A stretch of 64,000 nucleotides of DNA from Rhexocercosporidium sp. MPI-PUGE-AT-0058 (GCA_020746875.1 JAGTJL010000037.1:62001-126000); one strand, 5' to 3'; positions 1 through 12,239 are shown, counted from the stretch's first letter. Numbers and translations are program-made. Notes: generated by a model from the sequence alone, not told the origin.

Positions 1-2007
1 TGGCTGTAGCAAAGCAACTTCCTCTCCGTGTTCTATTTATTGTGCGTCGAGATCGAGTGGCTGGTCATTATTATTAACTTAAACTTTTCGTGCGCTTCGT
101 GTTATTAATTGAAGTTTCTCGGTCAATAGTGAAACGTACTGCGAATTATGCTGTGTAATAGTGCTAATTGTATTAAATGATATCAGATGCTTATATACTA
201 TAGTCTTCCGTATAACGAAAAATGCTGGAATCTCGTGAATATTGCGGTGACTTTTGTAGTATTTGCTTGTGGAAGTAATAGGTTTCGCTCCAGGTTGGTC
301 AGAGCTCGCACCATATTAGACCTGATCACCTCATGGGGATATATTATAGCCTAAAAGGCAAGTTCACAACATCGAATATAACAAACAGACTCTAATGCTT
401 TCCAAACTACACTTCAATTTGTAAAATCGATCCCATAAGCTGCCGTGAATAGGCTTAAAGGCTTCCCAAATCCGACTTTCATACTACTGTCTATGACTTT
501 GGTATATAGCTCTTACTCTGCCACTAACTGTCCTCCTGTGTTCGCGCTCCTTAGATACCTGGTGGGCTGTAGGTATAATAAAGCTATTTTGCAACTCAGT
601 AAGCTTTAGTACCTATGATCCCACGACCACCCTGGTCCTTATAGGAGAAAGCCTTCCTAACAACGTTCTCTCTCGTCTAAATCGGCTCTTCCATACTCAT
701 GTTCCTTATTTAAGGAATTTAGATCCTCTGAAAATTATATAATTGTGTATGCCCTGCTAGGCTAAGTTTGCCTACTGCGTGTTTTATTAATTGCTAATGC
801 TACTTTATTGAAGTTAAAGAATCGGACTACAGTTAAAAGAAGCGATAATGCTTCCCCAGACCTCTAAACTTACGTGTGCTCCTGAGCATACTTTATTATA
901 CCGTGGTTACTTCTAAGATTTAGGTAATCTGATCGAGGCTGTATTGAAGTAGAAAATCCCTGAGGAGTTGCTGCCGGCTTATAAGAACGCTTTACTATAG
1001 CTACCTTCCTCTATGCGGACCACGTCCGTGATCGCTTCCCAGCACAATCCCATCTACTACTTATGCCCAGAGCCGTGAACTAGCATGCCTTAGGGACGAT
1101 TCGAGATCGAGTCGTAGTCGCTTTCGAGGCTGTTATCGCGACTGGCCACACTGTTATCTTTGAGCATGACGAGTTGGCATCTGCAGGAAGTTTAGGTTCG
1201 GTGTTCGTGTTCTTGGATGCAGTTCGTTCCTGGCGGTGTTGTAAGTGTGCGCTTCTACGAGAAGGAGGTTCTGGTTGTTCTTTCTTAATACCCTGTAGCC
1301 GCGTTCCTATTAACGATAAGTCAAAATACACAACGGTATGAATAGCTTGCTCACTTTCGTTTTTTAGCACTAAGTCTTGCTGCCCAATCTTTCGGGTGTT
1401 AAGAGGGGTAAGAAGTGGGTTTATATTGCCGCTGGGTTGATAGACGGAGGTAGATGGAAGAGTCTGGCAACGGGAATCATTTCTATTTTTGTTAATTCGT
1501 AAACGCAGCATCCCTCCCCCGGAACCGCTTACATCTAAGACTAGCTTATCGACGTTAAAGATTAAACATCCGGTGCTGGGGAATGCCGATTACAGAGATG
1601 GAAGAAAAGTTGGCATCGCAAATCGTTTGCTTGCCGCGGAATATGTCAGAATTAGTGTTTCAGGCGTACAGCTGTGATTCGCTGACGGCAGGTTCGACCC
1701 GTCACTGAAATACGGGGCTCGGGCTCCGCCGGAAAATCAGCTGAGGTGATAATTGCAGCCTGAGGCTGCAAGGAGAGCCAAGAGGAGACTCTCATTTGTT
1801 ATTGATTAGTCATTATTTACATGTGCATCGACATTTTCAAAAGCTCTCGGCCTATTTTTAGTGCATCACTTCCGCCAGTGGATATCTGCCTTGCAATCCT
1901 CCCCATGCACATGCACAGCGAGCCTCCCAGGTGATGTTTGTCAACTTATTCTCATAGAAAGAAGTTCGTCTTGATATTGTATTTAGATCCCTTAGAACTC
2001 CTTAATA
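1..2007. other. Gene-free stretch before kinase fragment
   Basis: I see no supported gene here. Several open frames exist, the longest being 143 codons on the minus strand at 1080-1511, but none shows a domain, a convincing splice structure or a recognisable family. Composition is moderate, not the extreme TA-rich type seen further right, so this is ordinary intergenic DNA or old, unrecognised repeat. Confidence 0.5.
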
Positions 2008-2350
2008 TGCGACTTGCCTTAACAACGCTGGTAAATTCTGCCTACAGAGCGTTTCGAATTGCTCCGACAGTACCTCTTGAGACACCTATTATCCTTCCGC
2101 CCGAGCATGCTATCGAAGAAGAGCAGATCCCCGACTTTAACCCCTACTATTTTTATCCTGCGAATCCCGGCGAAGTTCTTAATAAGAGATACAAAACGAT
2201 TGTGAAGCTTAGGTGGGGTAGCTATTCTACTGTTTGGCTTGCTCGAGATGTTAGCCGGTAAGTGCAATTTTAGCTCTGATAGTTATTAAGCTCACCCCTC
2301 CATAGTTGGAGATGGCGGTCGAAACCTTACGTGGCCTTAAAGATCAATAA
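2008..2350 (+). pseudogene. N-terminal fragment of an SRPK-type protein kinase
   Basis: The first exon (2008-2257) starts at ATG with a basic, mitochondrial-presequence-like N terminus. An acidic stretch, a proline/tyrosine-rich segment and the glycine-loop region follow, ending in STVWLARD. That order is characteristic of fungal SR-protein-kinase-like proteins. A GTAAGT donor at 2258 and a CATAG acceptor before 2306 join it in frame to a second exon with the VAIK-lysine region (YVALKI). Similarity stops near 2350; no HRD or DFG segment follows, and the frame reaches TAG at about 2493. In this family the kinase domain is usually 350 residues or more, so this is a truncated, presumably non-functional copy. 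The family call is from motif memory; the splice sites and truncation are seen directly. Confidence 0.65.
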
Positions 2351-2737
2351 TTGCGTTTTGCCCATTCAATATCTTGCGTGGTACCGTTTAGTCTCCACTT
2401 TAGCGCTTTTGCACGGCGAAGGGCTGTCGAGAATGTCCTTGAAGACATATTCATTCGGGAAAAGGACGTATAAGCTGCATAGTTCTGAGGATTAGCTGTC
2501 ATAAGCTGCAAAGAGGTGAAGGAACTTGGTCGAGAAATGAAGCGGACTTATACACCCCAGAATCAAAGCTTCGATAATGTCAAGATACTCGAGGGTAAAT
2601 GGTGGACGCTGCTCGTTTTGTACGGAGCGGCCATAAGAATATATATAAAGCTATCTCAGCTAATAAGGGCAAAGTGCTGCTTCAACCCCGCTTTCCAATC
2701 AAGTCCCTCTTGGGTCACTGGCAATGTCCTATGACAG

Positions 2738-2932
2738 GGAGTGTATCTGCATCCAGACTTTGAATGGTTGTCACGTCTCGACAGATTTGACTAGGAAGAT
2801 CAAATATGGCGCCGAGGTCGATTGAACGGGGAGTATGAAGGGCTGTTAACGGATGGAAACGCATGGATTCAGATAGCGTGGGAAGGCCCTTGGGAAGGCC
2901 CCACGGCTCATGGTGGAGCGAATAAGGTTTGA
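2738..2932 (+). pseudogene. Degenerate coding fragment, family not recognised
   Basis: One frame stays open for about 64 codons except for a single TAG at codon 19. It encodes a tryptophan-, glycine- and acidic-rich peptide (HPDFEWLSRLD, then NGEYEGLL, then IAWEGPWEGP). The composition looks like protein rather than chance. No ATG is in frame near its left edge and a TGA ends it. It follows the truncated kinase but is not obviously part of it. I do not recognise the family and assign no function. Confidence 0.35.
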
Positions 2933-3513
2933 GCAGTGATTAATACGAGATTTAACGATAGAAGCGTTTTACCACCAACGACCCAACCAAAAACCATCAA
3001 AATCGATTGAGATGCACCAGTAATGCTCGGCAGAATAATTTCTCCGCTTTGGCTCCTACTTTAGTAGGGGTTTGGTCAGCGCAATCTACGCCTTACTCCT
3101 CGCCTCTCTGATTTTAGGAAAACATGCCAGCATACCAACGGCTCAATATTCATTGGTCGAGATGACTTGCAGATCTGATGGCCCATGAACACCCTTGTGC
3201 ACGCCCATCCAAGCTCGCTCTCCCCGCAATGCTTTCAAAGATGCCAATGGAATCAGCACGATTAGACAATCTTGCGCCATGCAGCTAGCCGCTTTGATCC
3301 TTCAAAACATTGATAACACGGGTGAATCGGATTACTTTACAGTACTGATGGCGGAAGCTAGGGCTGGGCCGTCACGCCCTCGCTGCTCCTGTTCTCCTTG
3401 TGTACACATCCACACGATGCGTGACATTAACTTCAATCAACATAGACATGACTGATCACTAGCCTTAATGGGGATGCCCTTACTGCTCTCGAGTATTTCC
3501 TTCGAAAGATCTT
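2933..3513. other. No gene seen
   Basis: Normal-composition DNA between two decayed genes. An 86-codon plus-strand frame at 3195-3455 has no recognisable feature and is probably chance. Confidence 0.45.
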
Positions 3514-4907
3514 CTAAAGGACCTCGGTCGCCGTAATCTCTTTCCTCTTCACCAATTTCCCCCAAAGATTGCAGTACACCCTAGCGTGTCCTGATTCTAT
3601 GCGGGCCTCGGATACGTCCCCGTATAAGCCCATCACTTAGTAGTCATAGTCCTTCTTCCCACATTCACCAAGCGGTTTCCTAATATCGAGAGTCTCGAAC
3701 GTGTACATGGTTTTCGTTGCCCGGAATCGAAGAGTCAGATTCAGAGCATTCTCACAAATCTCTTGCAGCGCTGCATCAAGCTTGTATCCTGCTTGCTTAG
3801 GGTCCCCCACTGCTCCCGTGAGTTCAGTACAAGTCAATACTTCGAACATGAGTCTAGCGACATAACGGCTTTAGGAGACAGGTCGGATCCCAAGTCCTCG
3901 TGCGAGAGTAACAGTACGCTTTCTCCACTCGTCTACCTCTTCTTTATCGGCTGAGAGTGTTAGCTAGTTATAGCGATCGTGAGTTGCATAGATACAGCTT
4001 ACCACTTATATAAATCCTTCTTTCAAATCTTCTGAGCCCGGCTTCTATATCTCCTCCATCCATTCCAAACCACTTAAATCTGAAAATGTGATCATTGAGC
4101 ATTTAAAACATCCTCTCAACCAGACGCGCACGCCTGATTAGAGCATTCTGTTCCTTATGTAACTCATTATAGAAAGAGAATAGGTCTCGTCCCCAGTCTC
4201 TCTCCTGTTGGAACTCCGGGTGGTTCGCCAAGTCTTGCGCTCGGCGGAAGTCGACAACAAATTTCTGGCCTTTAAAGTTGGATAAAATCAGGTTATTCAG
4301 TGTGGAACAAAGGTTCCTTGATTGAGATTCGAGTTCTCCGTCGCTTGGCTCATCCGACACCCCGTATTTGATGATTATCTGATTCAATCGCTGGGTTTTG
4401 CGGATGTAGTCATTCAGTTTCAATTGAAGGGCTCTGTGATCCGATGCCGCTTTCTGATCTTGAGCAGAAAGCTTTGACTCTAATTCTTCAACTTGACGCT
4501 GCAGACTCTCGATTTGAAGTCTTTTTGGATCCGGGGCACCCATCTCGGTTGGGTCCTCTGTGAGGTAAACATTCAGGCGCTCCATTGTCAGAGAAGGAGT
4601 GTGGATTGTTTTGATCCATTTGTTGCCATTCATTCTGGTCGTGTTCCTTTGATATGCGGTCAGGGCAGATTCATACCAATTCGTAGGGTGTTGGACTTAC
4701 GGTAGCTTGAACAGGAACCTGCCCTTGAACTTGAGGAGTGGCAACCATTGAATCAGACCCTGGTGGCTGGGCATCTGTAGGCTTCTGCGATATTTCGCTG
4801 GTGCTTTGGGTATTTTCTACAATACCATTTTCCTGCATACCATGGATAGTTTCATAATCGTGCTGCTGCCGCAATGCCGCAATAATTTCTTGCTGCTGTT
4901 GCTCCAT
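3514..4907 (-). pseudogene. Coiled-coil protein of a fungal uncharacterised family, with nonsense codons
   Basis: A minus-strand multi-exon gene. Exon 1 (ATG at 4907) encodes a glutamine-rich, low-complexity N terminus and has a GTAAGT donor near 4700. The next exon (about 4633-4103) encodes a long heptad-like coiled coil (LQRQVEELESKL and following) and a helical segment. Two further short exon pieces follow at about 4070-3990 and 3945-3640, the second with a YTFETLDIRKP-like C-terminal region. The frame then meets TAA at 3873-3871, TAA at 3639-3637 and TAG at 3516-3514 while still looking like protein in between. All three stops are one C-to-T change from a glutamine codon. I resolved the first intron only approximately: the obvious donor and acceptors do not agree in phase. 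Function unknown; probably a pseudogene, though an unusual exon structure cannot be excluded. Confidence 0.5.
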
Positions 4908-5670
4908 ATTTCCCAGACTTGGATCTAGGAATATGATCCCAGGTACTTGTGTTGAGAGCGCGAATATGACTTCTTCTCAATAGTATTACTTGATGGTAAA
5001 TGTTCTGAGGTATTGAAGGCATGAGAAATGGAGTTTGTGAAAGGCGTCCCAAATGGGTTCAGCAGGAAAGAGGGGCCATTATTCTGGATATTCCACAGCG
5101 AAGGTGTGGGAACGAGAGCCGCATGGTTTCTTTTCCCGATTTTTGCAGCAGATTAATATCGAGCGGAATGCACCCATCTCAAACTGGCGTCAATATCATA
5201 CGAGGCTGAGTTTTGGTTCCCTGCATGTACCTTTCAGCTGGGCTTTCGGGACTTCATTTGGTGGAGATAACGCTGGACACATCTCGAACCAAGACTACAC
5301 AACAAACACCCCTCTGCTTCTGGCGCCCATTGTTGGGTTATTTTCAAACCCAATATTCACATAAGCGCCACAGAATCCTGATCCGGAGGAGCCTGATGAG
5401 TGCAAATAGGAAACCCAAAGCGAAAGAGTTGCTTTTGATAGAGCCACCCCAGTTGTCTTATTGATCATGAGAAAGCTGGGCTTGTATGGAACTCCAGCCC
5501 CAGAGATTGAGCTCACATGGCCTTGCCCTTGAAAGCTGGATGCTCTCGAAATCGTGTGTTCAGAGCCTCGCAACTTCTTTTTGAAAATTACTTTCCTTCT
5601 TAACTCAAGTTCTTGAAGTCTGAATCTCTCCCTGGAAGTTCTGTCGCATTGTGAGGTACAATCAAACAAA
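4908..5670. other. Intergenic, upstream of the Hsp70-like gene
   Basis: Divergent spacer between the coiled-coil pseudogene and the Hsp70-like gene. Two overlapping open frames (5053-5364 and 5213-5464, +) have no recognisable domain. The final 30 nt before the ATG at 5671 are A-rich with a favourable ACAAAATGG start context. Confidence 0.45.
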
Positions 5671-7921
5671 ATGGCCGACAGTAACAAAACCTTCGGCCAG
5701 GTCGAAGATGACTTCGGAAAGCTCAATATGTCCGATAGCGACGATCAACTGATAATCGCTGTTGATTTTGGGACGACATACAGCGGAGTTGCCTTTACTT
5801 TCATGGGTGCTGGAAATCAAACAGAGCCAATCAATGTTGAAGTATGGCCAGACGAGAATCGAACAGCTCCTAAAACTCCAACTCTCATTCTTTACGATAA
5901 ACAAGACAAGAAAAAGTTCACCTGGGGTGCCAGCGTCGATCGAACCAACCCCGAGGTCCTCGAGGGAATCAAGCTTCACCTGGATCTCAGTCAGAGCCAA
6001 CCACTCTACATACCTGCAGATAGCAAAACGAAGAAGCTGCTGGCTACTTCGGGCAAACTTCCTATTGATGTCGCCTCAGATTACATTGCGTCCTTGTACA
6101 AACATGCGATCAGCCGAATTGAAGAACAGTTCTTCAAGGATTATGTTGAGATGCAGCACAAGAAGTTTGTATTGACTGTACCTGCTGTCTGGTCGGACAA
6201 AGCAAAAGATCTCACGTTGAAAGTCAGTATTCCGTATCCTGACTCCTGCTCCGATTGTCGATGCTAACATAGTTCTAGGCAGCAAAAAATGCAGGAATAT
6301 ATCCGATCACACTCATCAAGGAGCCAGAGGCTGCAGCCTTGTATACTTTGCATTACTTGAAGGGCAAAGCTCTTTCTCTCGGGGATGCGTTTGTGGTTTG
6401 TGACGCGGGAGGAGGAACAGGTAATGAGTCCCACTCAGAATACTAGTTGAAATGCTGACAATGGTTTTACCAATAGTTGATCTTATCTCTTATGAAGTCA
6501 TAGGTATAGGACCCTTGGAGCTGAAAGAACTTGTCCCAAGCACAGGTGAGTTTCGAGGCACATCACCTTGAAGATAAAGTCTGACACCAGTAAAAAATAA
6601 GGCAATCTAGCTGGCTCGTTAATAGTCAACAAAAGATTCGAAGAGTTTGTGAAGGACATTGTTGGGGAAGAAACCTTTTTCGTTTTGCGAAAGACGGAGG
6701 CTTTTGCAAAAGCAATGAGAGAATTTGATCAAGAAGTAAAGCCCAACTTCCGCGCGGTTCCAGATAAAACATGGCATGTCAGCTTTCCAATGGCGAGACT
6801 ACCGGATGATCCAGCAAACAGGCTCGAAGCGGATTGCCTCGAATTAACCTGGTAATCCCCCTCTTCGCCTCTATAATTTCCAAAACTTACAGATCTAAAA
6901 GTGATTCCGTTCATCAAATCTTCGAGCCAGTTGTTAACGAAATCGAGAAGCTTGTTGCTGAGCAAGTAGACAAAGTGAGGGTAAAGAGATTAACTGATAA
7001 CCATCCCAAAGGACCAGATATCAAGGCAAGGTTTTCATGTTCCCGATTGGATTTAAATGCTCATTGTTTCGCAGGCCATTTTCTTGGTGGGAGGGTTTGG
7101 AGCAAGTCAATACCTGAAAGCTCGACTCCAAAAAGCCCATCCCAAAATTCAAGTCATTCAGCCTCCAAATGCGTAAGCTCAACTTTTTACTTGTTGAGAA
7201 ATCATGTGCCTCGGCTAACTTTTGGAATTATAGATGGGGCGCTATCGTGAGGTATGTGCCCTTTATGATCAAACATCTTACACAATTGACCAAACAGTGG
7301 TGGAGTTCTTTCCCAGATGCCCCAGGAGGCAGTTGTTAAATCAACCGTGTCGAGACTCAACTATGGTGTCTCTGCCAACAGCAATTATGATGAGATTGAG
7401 GATGCAGGCCAGCCAAAGAAATGGGATCAGTATGAAGGGTGTCATCGAGTTACGAAGATGACCTGGTACATACTAAAGGTAACTACCCATGACAACTCAT
7501 ATATATCTTGTCTGACTGTATTACAGGGAGAAGATCTACAACGCGATCAGAAAGTAACATTTGGGTTCTACCGAAAACTTAGTATCAACTACTCTCCCCA
7601 GGACCTGATTTTTGAAGACGAATTACTTGAGAATGACGATGAATATGCTCCCAAGTATCCTTCAGATAAAGGTCCGAGCCGTTTCCAAATTTTTCCGAGC
7701 TGTGCTGAATCATTTTAGGTACTAAAGTGAACGTAATTCTCCGATCCGACTTTTCCAAAGTGCCCAAAAGCGAGTTCAGAGAGGGCTACGGCCCCGGAGG
7801 CCAGCGATATGTCTCTGTGAGCTACAAGCTTAGCATTGAGAACAAGGAAGCCAATCCTACATTCTATGCGGAAATCAATGGACTAAAGGTTGGAAGTGTT
7901 ACACCTAATTATGGGAATTAG
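5671..7921 (+). CDS. Hsp70-like ATPase-domain protein (fungal non-canonical family)
   Basis: Ten exons can be joined in phase: 5671-6222, 6279-6420, 6477-6545, 6602-6851, 6902-7025, 7075-7172, 7234-7251, 7298-7478, 7527-7671 and 7719-7921. They give 593 residues. The product has the actin-like ATPase fold of Hsp70: phosphate-1 loop VDFGTTYSGVAF (residues 31-42), the EPEAAALYT segment near 200, phosphate-2 DAGGGTVDL (about 226-234) and the adenosine motif FLVGGFGASQYL (382-393). It lacks a standard substrate-binding domain and EEVD tail, as is usual for this expanded ascomycete family, so chaperone activity is not implied. A CTAAC branch site precedes the 6279 acceptor. Intron 5 uses a GC donor (7026). 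The exon 4/5 junction is least certain: the best-looking acceptor (CTTACAG) would create a stop, and one ending at 6901 restores the frame. No nonsense codon; probably functional. Confidence 0.88.
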
Positions 7922-8275
7922 ATTGGAAGGGCACTGACGCGATAGGAAGCATACATTGCATGTACGGTATGTAGACAAGACTATGGAATAGAATTCAATT
8001 TGGTATCTTCTCCTTTGCAACATGTTCTTGGTTGAATTCTACTTCGATTTCAATCAGATGCCAGGAAATCCTCGAGCCTCAGATAATTGTTTTCACATCA
8101 CCCCTCCACTGAGCATGCAAACTAATAGCCATGAATCTGACTGCATGCAATTAACGCTACTTTCATTAACCAAATCACGCAGCAAACTACGAATCGTTAT
8201 AAAAGAAGATCCTCCTGAAATTGAGAATTCCCCACCCGCTCGCTTAACCAAAACAAAGACCCACAAGGCAACAGA
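7922..8275. other. Convergent intergenic spacer
   Basis: About 350 nt lie between two converging stop codons (Hsp70-like gene and HET gene). It presumably holds both 3' untranslated regions. No other feature seen. Confidence 0.6.
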
Positions 8276-10578
8276 TCAAACCAGCGTAACCACCCTCTCC
8301 TTCCCATCATCCGCACCAAAAAACCCCACATCCGTATCAATGAACCCATTCATTCTTGCCTCGAGCTGGATCTTCATCCCGTAGTAAGCAGTCAAATCCG
8401 GAGTGAAAGGTATACCTACTCCACCATCAGCATCTCTCAAGATCTGTGTCCAAACCGCCTTCTGAAGTTTAATCTCCAATCTACCTATACGCTTGTATAC
8501 GAGGTAACGACTGTTGTCTTCTTCCAAAATGAAGCCTTCCAAAATGATCCCGTATAGAACCTGGCCGACCGCATCGATGGGGCAAAATGCGGTTGGCAAG
8601 AATTTCAATTCCGAGAATAAGATTGGGTACTTCGTTCGATAGTCAAAAAATATCCTCTCTTCTTCTGGATCATCGAGTGTTATAGCGGCCGGAAACATCA
8701 TGCCCCTCATGAACACTTCGATGAAGTTTTCTTTCGGCGGTCTCTTCGGATACAAATCGATCGACATCCAGTCTGGAGGCGCATCAGCAGGAACTGGCGG
8801 CTGATCCACTCGTACAAAATTTGTGTTAGCTCTACATGGGAGAGTGAAGATCCTTGCATTAAGATGAAGGCCAACAGTTTCGGGTGAGCTAGATGTCTGG
8901 TTCTCGATCAGATTTATAAGACGACCCAGACACTCAATGTGCTTGTCGATTGCAAACATCTGGCTTGAGGCCCACATAACTGGACATCCTATCGACGCCC
9001 AGCTCCAGCTTGGTGCGGTAGATTTCTCGCAGGTGGAAACACCTTTCAAATCGGTTGTACCGATACGTTCCCAGAGTAGCTGATGCGCGAGATCGTTTTT
9101 CCACAAACCAGCAAGGTACACATCCCCGATCTCATTTTGCATGACTTGAGCTAACCCTCGAAGTGCTACCTGGATATCCGTTGCGTAAGTCATTTTTAAT
9201 CTCGAGTACAGCTCTACAACCACCCTCCAATGGTGATAATCCTGTCCATATTTGCTAGTCACTGATGTACTGCTGACTTCGCTTGGTCGGACTCTTCTGA
9301 TATTCTTCACGAAATTTTTGATTGTTAGATATTGCTCTGACAGGGTGGCATCAGGAGGCCCGCGTTCGGCGACATCTGGATATGTTTCACAAGCTTTGAT
9401 ATGCTCGCATTCCCATGCAATCTGCTCTGCTCCAAAATGGACGATTCTTGGGGACAAGATACGCTCTTGGAGAACCCAACCTCGGGAATTGAGGGGTGTG
9501 TTGATTACCACGCGCTCAAGACGGTGATAGTCTACGACTTGACAATATCCAACGGCAATCCGCTCGCTCATTAATCCCCGCATCATTTCATCCATATTCG
9601 AGCCTTGATTTCGTTTCAGTTGACTGTAATCCACCATCTCAACTTTCTCGTCCTTCTTTCGTAAATCCCATCTGCAAGGAGCTCGGAGATGTTGAATCGC
9701 GGCCGGATTACGAAGATGGAACAGCCCCCCACTCGAATCTGATGATGCTGTGGCTGCCAAGTTGCAATATCCGTACAGGTATATCTTATCCATTTTCGAA
9801 GACTGCTCCTCCCAATCAGGGACTGAATCTTGAATGATACAAAGTGAATCGATCCAGAGGTATCTCTCGCCAAGGTGTCTGGTAGCTTCCACTGCGTCTC
9901 GAAAGGTCTTTGGAAGGGTAGAAACTTCGATGCCAGATTGAAATTCGGAAAGATTGGATTGGGTTAATTTCAAAATTTGAGCGCTTCCCCAGCAATGGCT
10001 CAGTGTCAAGTACCGAGAGGTTTGCTTTTGCGGCGGGAGGTCGGCGAGAATTCGAAGGAAGATTACAGAGTCGCCTTCAATCCCAACATCAAGGACACGA
10101 TCCGGGAAGAAATTGCCCGTTTCTGGTTCACCATGGGTGTGCTTCTCGGTGCAGTTCTTGAGCCAAGTATGAATAAGTTTCCAGGTTGAAGGGGTGTTCG
10201 TATGCACTGATGGGGTGTGGGAGATTTCAAATGTCTCGCTTTCTAAAACTTCTCAGTAATCTTAAACACAGACGTCCTGAACGACTTACGTTTAATCCCT
10301 TCCACCCATAGAGTGACATCTGGTTTCTCTATCGTTCCTGTGCTGTTGATGATCAACTCTGAACTACCGGACGTATTGTACGTTGTCCTCCTAAGCCAAG
10401 TCATCTTGAAGTCAACCATTTCCATTGGGATTTGATTCCATATTGTGTTGCAGAGTGTACATCCTCGATTTTTTGCAAGGGTGAACTCTTCTAAGCTTGA
10501 ATGATGAGGATATTCTATGCGAGGCTCAGGATCGTGATCGAAAATCTTCTCGCACGTCTTGCAGAGATATGAGAGCAT
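8276..10578 (-). CDS. HET-domain (heterokaryon incompatibility) protein
   Basis: Two exons, 10578-10290 and 10242-8276, joined by a 47-nt intron (GTAAGT donor, TTTTAG acceptor), give 751 residues with no internal stop. The HET domain spans roughly residues 170-330. It contains the hallmark LTLSHCWG (about 175-182), the TLPKTFRDAV linker and YLWIDSLCIIQD (224-235), followed by the LAATASSDSSGG segment. HET domains mediate non-self recognition between fungal colonies and can trigger regulated cell death; substrate and partner are unknown. The N terminus has a CxxC-type cysteine pair (LCKTCEKIF) and a second (CTLC), common ahead of HET domains. I prefer ATG 10578 over 10605 because MLxxLCKTC matches the usual family start. 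A second, broken HET gene lies about 9 kb to the right on the same strand. Confidence 0.9.
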
Positions 10579-11035
10579 AGCTGATCGGAGGCAATATGCC
10601 AACACGAATTATCTCTTAGTGTCTCGAAGCGACGAGGACTAAAACATAATTCAGACAAGGAAACAAATGTCTGAGAGTTGAACCTTGAACACGGTGATCT
10701 GTTTGCAGCGTTGGCGAGTTATTTGTATCGGCTTCAGCTGAAGAGCCTAATGAGAAAGCCACACCGTGGGGTTCTTGGCGTGGCTTTCTCTACCCCCTGG
10801 ATGAGATATATCTTCGCTATGGACAGACTCTCAAACATTTCATGGCTTCATATTAATTTCTAGTATATAGATCTTGTCTGATCAATTGCTCCTACAGGTT
10901 CCAACTACTACAAAGACAAAGTGAGGTCTTAAGACGAGTAGAGAAGAGCCCACTCAGACTTAGGAGGGTGCGAGGAGGTGAGACGGTTACAGTAACATGA
11001 CTGAGGGACCAAGCAAGTCAGTGAAAAGTAGCACA

Positions 11036-11521
11036 TTATACGAACCTAATCAATTTGTGGAGCCCAAGTCTGATGGAGGAAGACCTTTTGAATTTCAGCA
11101 AGGATATTTTGCAACTGCCAAATGTGAGCGCGAGATCCCGAAATAAATAGATTGGTTGTACTCTGTCAGCTTCAAGATGACTACGAAGTTCACCTGGAGT
11201 CGGAAATGGGCGAAAGCAATAGGGGCAAGGCCATTGTGATTGCAGCTCTTCAGACATTGTTGCAGGATCGTTGTTGGATGAAATTCGGTCTTGTAATTCT
11301 CTACTCAAAGCTGACAAAATCGAAAAGCACCTAATGCATGAATGCATTGATTGTCCGCTGTTCAACCGGATCGACACGATGTAATTGGTCGCATGGAATA
11401 AGAGCCAACATCGCGTTATTGGGATAAGAACGCGTCCAAGTTCGAAAGGCGGGAGTGCGGGGCGGGTGGCGGGGACGGGAGGGGGGATTTGTCGGGCAAA
11501 CTTAGCAGGAACAGATAACAT
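11036..11521 (-). other. Open frame with a partial C2H2-like motif
   Basis: A 161-codon frame contains PCPYCFRPFPTPGELRSHLE at about residues 98-117, resembling a C2H2 finger (CxxC, then twelve residues, then histidine). The second zinc-binding histidine is not at the expected spacing. The flanking residues look non-coding: the N-terminal third is proline/leucine-rich and the C terminus has no domain. It may be a finger-bearing exon of an unrecognised or dead gene. No function assigned. Confidence 0.25.
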
Positions 11522-11645
11522 CCCGCCATTTTCCGAGGCCCCGCCCTCTGTGTATTTTCATGGGACTTCTGCGCCTTTCTGCATACGTTGTAAATCCTGC
11601 AGCCTCTTTGTAAGATCTTACAACGCTGAGTTTGCTCAGGGGTAT

Positions 11646-11710
11646 GGGTGAGTCGTTCTCACGGGTGAGATGTTCTCATGGGGTGAGACTTTCTCATGGG
11701 GTGAGTCATG
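11646..11710. repeat. 17-18-bp tandem repeat
   Basis: Three to four imperfect copies of a unit of the form GGGTGAGACTTTCTCATG lie head to tail. Differences between copies are single-base changes and a 1-nt length change. Confidence 0.7.
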
Positions 11711-11840
11711 TACGCCGGATTTTAGCTGGTAAAGCCATTCAAGGCTCACCTCGCACCGAATCGTATTCCGCCACGACATTGCAAGGGTGGATATCTGCCT
11801 TGCTGCGACCTCCTTTGACACCTTATTACGAGGATCTCGG

Positions 11841-11918
11841 ACGACAAGAAGTTGGATGACGAGAAGTTGGATGATAAGAAGTTGGATGACAAAAAGTTGG
11901 ACAATAAGAAGTTGGAGC
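11841..11918. repeat. 15-bp minisatellite
   Basis: Five consecutive copies of a 15-bp unit, consensus GATGACAAGAAGTTG. The plus strand would read as a five-residue repeat (DDKKL) and stays open to a TAA at about 11964, but I found no convincing start or upstream exon. It is recorded as a repeat, not a gene. Confidence 0.8.
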
Positions 11919-12216
11919 GAGTTGATATTATTTTCGACTATGGATTGCTAACAATCGATTGTTAACCTCGGGTTATGATATACTTTATTACAGTCGAAGG
12001 TTCGGGTTTGATCATTAAGCAACGTTTCAATTTAAACATAAGGAAATTCGTGAACTTGACGGTAGAGACATTCGAATCGATTAATCTCGAGAATAACCGA
12101 TGTTTTCCAATTCGAGCAGACATTCGAGCGGAGACTCGAAGACAACGGCGTGCTGTGCTTCCGGTAAGTAAGTCTAGCTTTAATATGCGAAATTTGATCC
12201 TAATATCTTTATAGAC

Positions 12217-12239
12217 ATAGGCATTTCCGCTATGCCTAT
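12217..12239. repeat. Short inverted repeat (8-bp arms, 7-nt loop)
   Basis: ATAGGCAT and ATGCCTAT flank a 7-nt spacer as a perfect hairpin. No U-tract follows, and a fungal nuclear context makes a bacterial-type terminator irrelevant. It may be a transposon-end scrap. Confidence 0.5.

Noticed and set aside
1690..1712. tRNA-like B box (GGTTCGACCC)
   Set aside because: Flanking bases do not form a T-stem or acceptor stem, and no A box lies at the right distance.
5053..5464. Two overlapping plus-strand frames upstream of the Hsp70-like gene
   Set aside because: No domain, splice context or coding character; likely leader or promoter DNA.
10205..10207. GTG start for the HET protein
   Set aside because: The upstream exon with a GTAAGT donor joins in phase and supplies the normal N terminus.
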